This document shows, piece after piece, positions 6,410 to 11,767 of a stretch of 11,767 nt of DNA. Source of the DNA: JAZDEU01 sp043808545 (GTDB taxonomy: Bacteria; Patescibacteriota; Patescibacteriia; JAZDEU01); contig JAZDEU010000060.1 in assembly GCA_043808545.1 (NCBI GenBank), positions 1 to 11,767 of the forward strand, written 5' to 3'. Below the pieces are notes generated by a model. It worked only from the letters and a program-made list of their open reading frames with translations. It was not told the DNA's origin and made no database searches. Both the position numbers and the translations under genes were made by a program. Every line of letters begins with the position of its first letter. Within the stretch, counting starts at the first letter, position 1.

Positions 6410-7081
6410 ATTATAGAGCAGTTCTTCAAACTTCAAAATATAACTCTTTACCTGTTCCATCTTCGTGCGCAATCCGCTTTTATTTGAAAACGCAAATCCG
6501 GATAAAACTTCATAAACATATTTCGTATCCTTATAATATTTTTTTACATCATCTCCCGCATTTTTTTTCTCAATAATATCAAGCCTCGCCTTTCGCAAAA
6601 GTTCTCCTGTAAAATCAGCGAGTCCTCCTGCATAAATCTCAAAATTAGATAATAATTCTTCTTCTGGCATTATAATTTCTTTCTTGCGCGAGCTTAAATA
6701 ATGGAATAAAATTTTCGCTTCTAAAAATTCCTCGCGCGCTTTCATAAAATCATTCTCTAAAATATCCATTTTTATATTTTGCAAATAAGCAAGCCTTACT
6801 TCTGATTTCACGATACCGCGCGCGATTATTTCTTTCGCATTTTTTAATGTTTCATCTAAATTCTTAATCTGTTCATAAGCGTCGGCTAAATCAATTTCAG
6901 CTTTTTTATATTTTTTATTTATGGAATTATTGATAGATTGCTTAGAAAGCTTTAATATTTCACCGCCTGTGTCATCAACCGAGCGCAAAACATCCATAAT
7001 AGCGCGCATAGATTTTTTGCTTGCGATTTCGCTATTCTCACTCTCTCTTTTTAAATTTTTTAAATAATTTGTTATAGGCAT
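6401..7081 (-). CDS. Translin/TRAX-family protein, possible RNase or RNA-binding protein
   Basis: This 226-aa, almost entirely helical protein has the length of translin and TRAX. REEFLEAKILFHYL (116-129) aligns with the TRAX segment containing EYVEA, giving the ExxE pair Glu118 and Glu121. AGGLADFTGELLRKA (151-165) is the family's signature (compare LLGVADLTGEL in human TRAX) and supplies Asp156. YVYEVLSGFAFSNKSGLRTKMEQV (188-211) matches the C-terminal helix pair. In eukaryotic C3PO, TRAX uses two glutamates and an aspartate from these regions to cleave RNA; their conservation suggests a metal-dependent RNase (inference). Archaeal and bacterial members are annotated as COG2178. The ATG at 7081 lacks a Shine-Dalgarno. 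The gene follows the nuclease gene after a spacer carrying a large cruciform element, and its 3' end overlaps the convergent membrane-protein gene by 9 bp. The family call is strong; activity is unproven. Confidence 0.87.
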   Translation of the reverse strand: MPITNYLKNLKRESENSEIASKKSMRAIMDVLRSVDDTGGEILKLSKQSINNSINKKYKKAEIDLADAYEQIKNLDETLKNAKEIIARGIVKSEVRLAYLQNIKMDILENDFMKAREEFLEAKILFHYLSSRKKEIIMPEEELLSNFEIYAGGLADFTGELLRKARLDIIEKKNAGDDVKKYYKDTKYVYEVLSGFAFSNKSGLRTKMEQVKSYILKFEELLYNLK

Positions 7082-7135
7082 AAACGTAAAATAAATAAGT
7101 TGCTTAGTTTATCAGTTAATCAACACTAATTTACT
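7082..7135. other. A/T-rich leader of the translin gene
   Basis: This stretch holds only low-complexity ACTAATT-type DNA and no Shine-Dalgarno. On the - strand TGATAAACT (7117 to 7109) is a poor extended -10 candidate. I cannot support a promoter here with confidence. Confidence 0.3.
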
Positions 7136-7298
7136 AATTAGTTGCTGTTGAAATAGCGGCTACCGCACCGTCCCGTCGGAGTCTCCCAGCAGGGACTCCG
7201 ACGATAAAAAAATACAATTATCAAACTTTCGCCAGGGTCCCCTAAGCAGAGACTCTGGCGGGACGGTGATTTTATTACTATTTCAACAGACACTAATT
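7136..7298. repeat. 163-bp cruciform element with nested inverted repeats and two similar hairpins
   Basis: The outermost arms 7136-7156 and 7278-7298 are inverted copies of 21 bp with two mismatches; their inner 12 bp, CTGTTGAAATAG, are perfect. Inside, CACCGTCCCG (7166-7175) pairs with CGGGACGGTG (7259-7268). Within that lie two hairpins: CGTCGGAGTC/GACTCCGACG (7174-7203, 10-nt loop) and CGCCAGGGTC/GACTCTGGCG (7230-7260, 11-nt loop, one G:T pair). The two hairpins are similar in the same orientation, including AGCAG in each loop. The element would fold as a long stem with two arms on either strand. It is far more GC-rich than its surroundings and carries no gene. It looks like a REP/MITE-type mobile element or a structured RNA in the translin leader. 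Confidence 0.85.
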
Positions 7299-7314
7299 AC
7301 TAATAACTATTTAG

Positions 7315-8187
7315 TTATAATATAATACTCTCATCATTTTCTATCTCCCGCGAATTTTTATCTAAAATATAAACATCCCTCCGATAATTATCAATACCAA
7401 TCAATTCCGCTTCTCCATTTATAACTTTCTCCATATCTCTGCACGCAAAACATCCATTATCAGGACAAACAAATTTATTTAACTGCCGCGCAAGCTTCAT
7501 CTTTCGCGCCACTTCTAAAACTTTTTTACGCGCATCTTCTAAATCTGGCAGGTTCACTTTTATCGGCTTATCATCAGTTTCTAAATACCAATAGCTTGCC
7601 CCCGCGACTTTTCTTTTTTGACAGTTATGGACAAGCAGATGATAAATCGGAAGTTGTAAAGAATTCTTATCTTCCTTTTTTCTGCCAGTTTTAAAATCAA
7701 TAATATTAACACTGTCAATGTCTTCCAAATATTCCAGCCAGTCAATCTTTCCGCAAAGAATTATATTTTCTTCTTCCGAAAGCCAATATTGCGGAAGGTC
7801 ATTGCTTGTTATCTTAACAGCTTTCCTGCCAATCGGTCCCGGATTATTATAAATTCGCTTTAACATATCCTCTCCACGCTTCTTATATTTATACTCGCTT
7901 TCAGAATCAAAAAATCCTCCTTTTTTCCCAGATACTTTTTTCCATTCCTCATCAAATCTCGCGACTAAAGGAATTGTTGTTAATCTCTCATCAACAGGAA
8001 TAACAGATAATGACTCTAAAACAGAATGGACTGTTTGACCTAACGCTAAAGAAGGGTTCATTAAATTTATTTTATGACCTGTTTTAGTATCTTTATAAAT
8101 ATTCTTCAGATAGTAAGCGCGCGGACATTGCAAGAAATCACTAATAGAAGAATGCGATGCCCACACTGCTGTAAATTTATCAGACAT
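7315..8187 (-). CDS. PD-(D/E)XK nuclease, RecB/Cas4-like, with probable Fe-S cysteines
   Basis: This 290-aa protein has the motif series of the RecB-type nuclease domain. The start reads SISDFLQCPRAYYL (14-27); LALGQTVHSVLE (47-58) has motif I His54; CGKIDWLEY (145-153) has Asp149; NIIDFKTGRK (161-170) is the catalytic DxK with Asp164 and Lys166; and QLPIYHLL (178-185) is the Gln-Tyr motif IV. Cys21 plus the C-terminal Cys241, Cys246 and Cys249 are placed like the four ligands of the 4Fe-4S cluster in Cas4 and AddB (known family), although the C-terminal spacing CX4CX2C differs from the common form. No helicase domain and no cas genes are nearby, so it is a stand-alone nuclease, probably acting on DNA ends. 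Neighbours on the same strand are the TrmB regulator upstream and translin downstream. The ATG at 8187 has no Shine-Dalgarno. Confidence 0.85.
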   Translation of the reverse strand: MSDKFTAVWASHSSISDFLQCPRAYYLKNIYKDTKTGHKINLMNPSLALGQTVHSVLESLSVIPVDERLTTIPLVARFDEEWKKVSGKKGGFFDSESEYKYKKRGEDMLKRIYNNPGPIGRKAVKITSNDLPQYWLSEEENIILCGKIDWLEYLEDIDSVNIIDFKTGRKKEDKNSLQLPIYHLLVHNCQKRKVAGASYWYLETDDKPIKVNLPDLEDARKKVLEVARKMKLARQLNKFVCPDNGCFACRDMEKVINGEAELIGIDNYRRDVYILDKNSREIENDESIIL

Positions 8188-8309
8188 AGATATTAGTTAT
8201 AAAGTTAAAAGTTGAAAGTTTTTTAGATTGAATAACTTTACAAACTTTTAACTTTTTAACTTGATGAACTTTTTAACTTTATAAACTTTATAAACTTTAC
8301 AAACTCTAA
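8188..8309. repeat. AAACTTTA-type low-complexity spacer
   Basis: The spacer is a run of degenerate units built on AACTTT, ending in three near-perfect 9-bp units (AACTTTATA, AACTTTATA, AACTTTACA at 8275-8301). It holds no open frame, hairpin terminator or clear promoter. Read on the - strand it gives AAGTTTATAAAGTTTATAAA-like sequence ahead of the nuclease gene. Confidence 0.55.
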
Positions 8310-9083
8310 TTACCCCTTCGCCCAAACTAGCTCAAATAACGATCGCAAACTATCAGCAATACTTTTACTTCTTATAATAATACCATGCTCATTCCCTTCA
8401 CCCATAGATACAATACTTGTAGTTTCTCCATAAATTTCAAGTTCATCTTTAAAAATATAATATTCCTCAGGAACAAACTTTACGCGACGAAGTTCTTTTC
8501 TATTTTTTTCATCATCAAATAAATTTACTGCGATTTCCGTTTTCGGCATTATTCCCCGCGTAGGTATTTTTAACGCCACCCTCTTTTTCCAGTAATCCTC
8601 AAGAAACTCTTTATCAAATCCTATTTCTAAAAAATCTGCTGAGGTAAAGCTAAGAATCTCTCCAGTATTTTGCTTTAAAGTATCTAATAATACATTTTTT
8701 ATTCCCTCTTTCCCTTCATAAAAATAAACTTCAGGCTTTTCTTCTTTTCTTAAATACTGCAATCTTAATTGCGGCTCTATAATTTCTAATTTATTTTCCA
8801 AATCTATAAGCGCTGATTTTTTTTCATTCAATTTCTCTCTTAAAATATTAGAATCTTCAGCAGTAAAATATTTTATCTTGCTTCCCTGTTTAGCTCTTAT
8901 TTTTATAAACCCATTTTTTGATAATCTCTTTAACGCCTCATAAGCCGTTACTCTGTTTAATCCAGCTTGCTTAGCGAGCAGGCTTGCCGGAGCCGGACCA
9001 AATTCAAGAGTGGCAAGATAAATTTTTATCTCAATATCATTTAATCCGAATACTTTTAAAATTAATTTTAAATTTATAGACAT
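8310..9083 (-). CDS. TrmB-family transcriptional regulator
   Basis: This 257-aa protein has the two-part layout of TrmB regulators. Residues 1-75 form a winged helix-turn-helix: FGLNDIEIKIYLATLEFGPA then SLLAKQAGLNRVTAYEALKRL (35-54, recognition helix about 43-54) and a wing GFIKIRAKQGSKIKYFTA. Residues 78-112 are a predicted coiled coil for dimerisation (LREKLNEKKSALIDLENKLE). From 118 the C-terminal domain begins with VYFYEGKEGIKNVLLDTL, typical of the TrmB sensor domain, and ends with IRSKSIADSLRSLFELVW. In archaea such proteins sense sugars; the bacterial CPR members are mostly uncharacterised. Two 41-bp repeats sit directly upstream, and one covers the start codon, which suggests autoregulation. 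Neither the ligand nor other targets can be read from the sequence. Confidence 0.85.
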   Translation of the reverse strand: MSINLKLILKVFGLNDIEIKIYLATLEFGPAPASLLAKQAGLNRVTAYEALKRLSKNGFIKIRAKQGSKIKYFTAEDSNILREKLNEKKSALIDLENKLEIIEPQLRLQYLRKEEKPEVYFYEGKEGIKNVLLDTLKQNTGEILSFTSADFLEIGFDKEFLEDYWKKRVALKIPTRGIMPKTEIAVNLFDDEKNRKELRRVKFVPEEYYIFKDELEIYGETTSIVSMGEGNEHGIIIRSKSIADSLRSLFELVWAKG

Positions 9084-9122
9084 AAATCGACTTAAATTAG
9101 CAAAAAAATTAGTCGCGTATCA
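9082..9122 (-). repeat. 41-bp direct repeat, copy 1, overlapping the TrmB start codon
   Basis: This copy matches 9156-9196 at 38 of 41 positions. It ends inside the TrmB start codon (ATG at 9083-9081). On the - strand each copy reads TGATAC, CGACTAATTTTTTTGC and TAATTT in series, so it could also hold a weak promoter with TGCTAATTT as an extended -10. It has short inverted ends (CGACT/AGTCG). It is a probable operator. Confidence 0.7.
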
Positions 9123-9155
9123 CTCCCTCACTACTAATTTCCATTTTACATTTTG

Positions 9156-9196
9156 ATAAATTGGCTTAAATTAGCAAAAAAATTAGTCGTGTATCA
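9156..9196 (-). repeat. 41-bp direct repeat, copy 2, upstream of TrmB
   Basis: This is the second copy, separated from the first by 33 bp. It lies at the predicted transcription start that would be set by the extended -10 at 9196-9204. The conserved core is CTTAAATTAGCAAAAAAATT followed by AGTCG. A protein bound here would block initiation. Confidence 0.7.
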
Positions 9197-9204
9197 TTAT
9201 ATCA
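9196..9204 (-). promoter_or_regulatory. Candidate extended -10 promoter for the TrmB gene
   Basis: On the - strand TGATATAAT contains a perfect TATAAT preceded by TGn. The predicted start near 9189 lies inside repeat copy 2, leaving a leader of about 106 nt that spans both repeats. The -35 region (TTAAAT at 17-bp spacing, 9219-9224) is weak and lies at the end of the upstream AlbA_2 gene. Confidence 0.55.
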
Positions 9205-9220
9205 AAATTATGTATCCGAT

Positions 9221-10909
9221 TTAAAAAATTTTCCAATATGCGCTCCTTGATTTCGGTTTGCCGTCAAAATAAACCAAACTCATTTCTCGCAAGTCATTTA
9301 ATAGAATATTTATTTTTTGATTAGATAATCTATTTTCAAATAGTTCTTTAAAATCACTCACTCTGCCTTTTTTGTGCTGTTGAAAATAATTGACTAGCAC
9401 TTGTTTCTGTTGTTCTTTACTTAACCATTTTTTTCTAGTATATTCACTTCTATTATCAATAAATTCATAAAAATTTTTCGATAAAATATATTTTTGCCCC
9501 CTGCTTCTGCCGACCTTTTCAATAATTCCAAGCATAAAAAAATAGTGCAATCTTTCTTTGTTATCAATCTTTCCATCATCTTTTATTTTTTGTAAATAAA
9601 TAAAATCTTTAGTTATAAAATTAATTTGCTTTGCTCGTTCAATATTTTGTAAATAATACACAAAATTCAAATCTCTAATTTTTGCGGGGATGTTTAAGAT
9701 CACATATTCTTTATTTGTACCGATAAAATCAGGCAGTCCTTTTCCATCGGAAATTGTTTTTATAAAAATTCTATCTAAACCAAGTCCTGATCTTTCAACT
9801 GCGCCAATTTTCTGTAATGCTTCCATCAATATGCGATTACGCCACTTTCCTTCAATATCCAAAACATTGCCAAGATTCACCCCTGGCAAAAAACTGCCCG
9901 GACTTTTTATCAAAACTCCTTCTGGAGACATTTTGATAAATATCGGTTCTGTCCTATTAAAATATTCTCTATGCGCAAACGCATTATTTATAGCTTCTCT
10001 ATATGACCACAAATCAAAAGCCCAAATATCTAACTCAAAAAAACCTTGTTTAAAAGGAGTTCTCATATTACGAGCATTAATTTCTTTCTCAAGCTCAAGA
10101 ATCATTAAAACATAAGCTTTGCGCCATTCAAATCTAAAATCGTAATGAATTTGATTTGGGTTTACCCTATACTCAAAAATAATTTCCGCGTTAGGAATAT
10201 ATTTGGCTAATGCATCTTCTTTACCCATTAAGAGGATGCCTGCATTTGTTATTTTTCCTTTTACAATAATGCCTAATTTTTCCAGCAAGGCATACTCCGA
10301 ACAATTCGTTATAATTTGAACTAACCCTTGTTCTGATTTTTGTTGTTTAATTTTTTCAATCCAATTCCTTCGTATTCTTTCTATAGCTGCTTGATTTAAA
10401 TCTTCAAATTTAGCGCCTTCGCATATTTTAGCCGAAAAATCATCTCTCTCCTCATTTAATAAAATTCTTAAAGTCTCATCATCCATTTCTTTTAATTCCT
10501 CGCCATTTCTCATTAAAGGTATTCCATAAAATCTAAAAACCGCGCCGATAGGATGCGAGGGAATTGATACGATCTGAACCATCCTATCATTGAAAAATAA
10601 CTTTTCTATTTTTATTTTTCTCCCTAATTTATTAAAAATTTTTTCTTCCGCGTCTTGGAAATTTTGGATCGCATTTGTTCCAACAATATCTCTTTTTCCT
10701 GTTTTAAAGTTTATTTTATCAGAAACTCCCAAAATTAACTTCCCGCCGCCTTCATTTCCTAAAGCCGCGCAATAGCCATAAAGAGACTTTTTATTCATTT
10801 TATCGCCATCTTTTCCTAAGATAGAAATATTTGCGGAACACTCCTTAAATTCAAAGTTCGGCGTTTCTCTTGGCAAGGATAATATTTTATTTAATTCTTC
10901 ATGCGTCAT
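9221..10909 (-). CDS. AlbA_2 (Schlafen-like) plus ATPase-type regulator, COG2865-like
   Basis: From the chosen ATG at 10909 this is 562 aa. The AlbA_2 nucleic-acid-binding domain (about 1-140) has ETPNFEFKE (15-23) and AALGNEGGGKLILGVSD (48-64), both family signatures. The RecG-like/HATPase_c_4 region follows: SYREAINNAFAHREY (302-316), with the Asn-His pattern of GHKL ATPases, KSPGSFLPG (335-343), and RNRILMEALQKIGAVERSGLG (357-377). Two winged-helix-like segments close the chain (about 424-480 and 496-559). Such proteins are annotated as ATP-binding transcriptional regulators, and some sit near defence genes; the function is mostly unproven. The frame opens at GTG 10957 with GAGGGG directly against it, too close to act as a normal Shine-Dalgarno, so the ATG where the conserved domain begins is preferred. 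It is divergent from the 186-aa gene to the right. Confidence 0.82.
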   Translation of the reverse strand: MTHEELNKILSLPRETPNFEFKECSANISILGKDGDKMNKKSLYGYCAALGNEGGGKLILGVSDKINFKTGKRDIVGTNAIQNFQDAEEKIFNKLGRKIKIEKLFFNDRMVQIVSIPSHPIGAVFRFYGIPLMRNGEELKEMDDETLRILLNEERDDFSAKICEGAKFEDLNQAAIERIRRNWIEKIKQQKSEQGLVQIITNCSEYALLEKLGIIVKGKITNAGILLMGKEDALAKYIPNAEIIFEYRVNPNQIHYDFRFEWRKAYVLMILELEKEINARNMRTPFKQGFFELDIWAFDLWSYREAINNAFAHREYFNRTEPIFIKMSPEGVLIKSPGSFLPGVNLGNVLDIEGKWRNRILMEALQKIGAVERSGLGLDRIFIKTISDGKGLPDFIGTNKEYVILNIPAKIRDLNFVYYLQNIERAKQINFITKDFIYLQKIKDDGKIDNKERLHYFFMLGIIEKVGRSRGQKYILSKNFYEFIDNRSEYTRKKWLSKEQQKQVLVNYFQQHKKGRVSDFKELFENRLSNQKINILLNDLREMSLVYFDGKPKSRSAYWKIF

Positions 10910-11003
10910 AATATAAAAATTAAAAAAATGTGTAGTAGCCAAATTACAACAAATCACCCCTCAATTTAATCTATTTTTTTACTTAACCTTAGCCAAAAAT
11001 TTA

Positions 11004-11009
11004 ATTTTA
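11004..11009 (-). promoter_or_regulatory. Candidate -10 for the AlbA_2 gene, in a shared inverted repeat
   Basis: The - strand reads ATATTGTAAAAT, giving TAAAAT as a -10 at 11009 to 11004. Its flank ATATTGTAAA (11015-11006) is repeated in inverted form at 11060-11069, where it overlaps the + strand -10 box. A good -35 is not at the standard distance. Confidence 0.35.
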
Positions 11010-11069
11010 CAATATTCCACGATGATAATCTGTCATTCATAGTTTACCATATTTAAAATATATTGTAAA
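11006..11069. repeat. 10-bp inverted repeat spanning the divergent promoters
   Basis: TTTACAATAT (11006-11015) and ATATTGTAAA (11060-11069) are perfect inverted copies 44 bp apart. Each overlaps the candidate -10 of one of the two divergent genes. This could be a pair of operator half-sites for joint control, or simply two similar promoters facing apart. Confidence 0.5.
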
Positions 11070-11071
11070 GT
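11043..11071 (+). promoter_or_regulatory. Candidate promoter for the 186-aa gene
   Basis: TTTACC (11043-11048) as -35 and TAAAGT (11066-11071) as -10 have a 17-bp spacer; each matches the consensus at four of six positions. The start would be near 11078, leaving a 75-nt leader that contains the palindrome at 11093-11107. Confidence 0.4.
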
Positions 11072-11092
11072 GATAAATTAAATCGTTCTTTG

Positions 11093-11107
11093 AGCTCTTA
11101 AAGAGCT
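11093..11107. promoter_or_regulatory. 15-bp palindrome AGCTCTTAAAGAGCT in the leader
   Basis: The two 7-bp arms AGCTCTT and AAGAGCT are perfectly inverted around one base. The site lies downstream of the predicted start and 45 bp before the start codon. It fits a dimeric repressor site or a small RNA hairpin; there is no T-run, so it is not a terminator. Confidence 0.5.
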
Positions 11108-11140
11108 TGCTGGCTGGATGGATTATAAAAAACTTATGTG

Positions 11141-11147
11141 AAAGGAG
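11141..11147 (+). promoter_or_regulatory. Shine-Dalgarno AAAGGAG that fixes the start at 11153
   Basis: AAAGGAG lies 5 nt before ATG 11153. A GTG at 11138 in the same frame would place this ribosome site inside the gene, so the ATG is the start. It is the only strong Shine-Dalgarno seen in the window. Confidence 0.85.
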
Positions 11148-11152
11148 AAAAA

Positions 11153-11713
11153 ATGGATAACAACGAAGCAGTAAAAATGCTATTGGAAATATTAAATATA
11201 GAAAACGACGGAACTCCCGCGGATGAAATCATCGCTAACTTATCAGCAAGAGATAACGTAAAAACGTGGCTGCAAATAGCAGAAAAATCCTGCGACAAAG
11301 ATCAAAAGCTTGGGAGAATTGACAGTTATATTTATGCTGAATTTGAACTTTGGTGTTTTAAAAAATGCACTAATAAAGTGTCAACTCTGCAAGAATGGGT
11401 GGCGTTGTATAGATGGGCAGGTGAAATAGAATCACATCTATTGAAATGGCATTGCTATTCCTTGCCTTCTGAAGAATCAAAAAATGCTAATCTGATTCAA
11501 AAAAATGCGCTCAAAGAAATCCTGACTCTCTCAAATAGTTATACGATTTGCGAAAGAGTGGCAGATGACGTTAAAGGCAGTAAACTGGAAAAAACGCTAA
11601 AGAAAAGATTGCACCTAATAAAGAATAATAGACCTGTATGCACAATTAGCAACAAATTAAAATCTCCCTTACCCAATCTGTTTAGCGCTGTTCCTGCCTC
11701 ACCAAAATCTTGA
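11153..11713 (+). CDS. Unrecognised 186-aa protein
   Basis: I do not recognise this family. The protein is mostly helical, soluble, and has no signal peptide or membrane segment. The first 30 residues (NNEAVKMLLEIL...DEIIANL) look like a small helical bundle. It has five cysteines before residue 140 (near 47, 68, 72, 101 and 133) in no clear metal-site pattern, though WCFKKC (67-72) is a CX3C. The middle is rich in aromatic residues (WVALYRWAGEIESHLLKWHCY, about 82-102). The last 30 residues become basic and proline-rich (NKLKSPLPNLFSAVPASPKS) and look disordered. The start is set by the AAAGGAG Shine-Dalgarno. The gene is divergent from the AlbA_2 regulator, so it may be that protein's target or partner (inference). 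The stop is TGA at 11711-11713. Confidence 0.75.
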   Translation: MDNNEAVKMLLEILNIENDGTPADEIIANLSARDNVKTWLQIAEKSCDKDQKLGRIDSYIYAEFELWCFKKCTNKVSTLQEWVALYRWAGEIESHLLKWHCYSLPSEESKNANLIQKNALKEILTLSNSYTICERVADDVKGSKLEKTLKKRLHLIKNNRPVCTISNKLKSPLPNLFSAVPASPKS

Positions 11714-11767
11714 AATTGTTCAAGTTTGCTGACGCAAGAACTGTGTTAAAAAGAAAGTCATTCGATT

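Noticed and set aside
6115..6576. Short frames on both strands at the ligase/translin junction
   Set aside because: They overlap well-supported genes, include the inserted palindrome and show no family features.
7136..7298. tRNA-like or tmRNA-like cloverleaf
   Set aside because: It has two arms rather than three, and no anticodon arm, T-loop sequence or acceptor CCA. The arms are nearly identical to each other, which fits a repeat element.
9082..9196. CRISPR-like pair: two 41-bp repeats with a 33-bp spacer near a Cas4-like nuclease
   Set aside because: There are only two copies, they are A/T-rich, one covers the TrmB start codon, and no cas1, cas2 or effector gene is present. An operator pair explains them better.
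9690..10115. 141-codon + strand reading frame
   Set aside because: It is antisense to the conserved ATPase-like region of the AlbA_2 gene, whose motifs are strong.
11714..11767. Hairpin with GTTC/GAAC and TTGC/GCAA stems after the last gene
   Set aside because: The stems are only 4 bp each, are offset by a bulge, and are not followed by a T-run; too weak to call a terminator.

Overview
The window is A/T-rich, with tightly packed, mostly short genes. Its spacers are built from low-complexity runs such as AATTTTT, ACTAATT and AAACTTTA. Shine-Dalgarno sequences are nearly absent; only the last gene has a clear one. Together with the gene content (a TrmB-type regulator, a translin-family protein, a stand-alone Cas4/RecB-like nuclease, a GT-B glycosyltransferase and an O-antigen-ligase-like protein with palindromes inside the reading frame), this suggests a Candidate Phyla Radiation (Patescibacteria, Parcubacteria-like) bacterium. 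That assignment is inference; no rRNA or tRNA gene is present to anchor it.

Left part, + strand (1-6409). The 3' portion of an N6-adenine DNA methyltransferase runs off the left edge; its C-terminus looks like a type I specificity (target-recognition) domain. A cell-envelope block follows: a GT28/MGDG-synthase-like glycosyltransferase (1419-2735), a ten-helix EamA-type transporter (2835-3746), a membrane-anchored TIM-barrel glycoside-hydrolase-like protein (3825-4829) and an O-antigen ligase/polymerase-like membrane protein (4901-6409). Together they suggest synthesis, export and trimming of a surface glycan or glycolipid. The last gene carries at least three, probably four, short repeat-type insertions in loops between its membrane helices, all kept in frame.

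Right part, - strand (6401-10957). Read from right to left: an AlbA_2/Schlafen-like plus ATPase-type (COG2865-like) regulator, a TrmB-family regulator with two 41-bp repeats just upstream and across its start codon, a PD-(D/E)XK nuclease with four cysteines placed as in Fe-S Cas4/AddB proteins, and a translin/TRAX-family protein that keeps an acidic ExxE...D set resembling the C3PO RNase site. The translin gene converges on the O-antigen-ligase gene and overlaps it by 9 bp. Between the nuclease and translin genes lies a 163-bp element (7136-7298) of nested inverted repeats that would fold as a long outer stem with two similar hairpin arms.

Right edge, + strand. An unrecognised 186-aa protein (start 11153, with a good Shine-Dalgarno) is divergent from the AlbA_2 gene. 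The spacer between them holds a 10-bp inverted repeat covering both candidate -10 boxes, and a 15-bp palindrome in the leader of the 186-aa gene.

The most unusual material is the repeat biology (four elements inside one gene and one large cruciform between genes), the bacterial translin homologue and the paired repeats at the TrmB gene.
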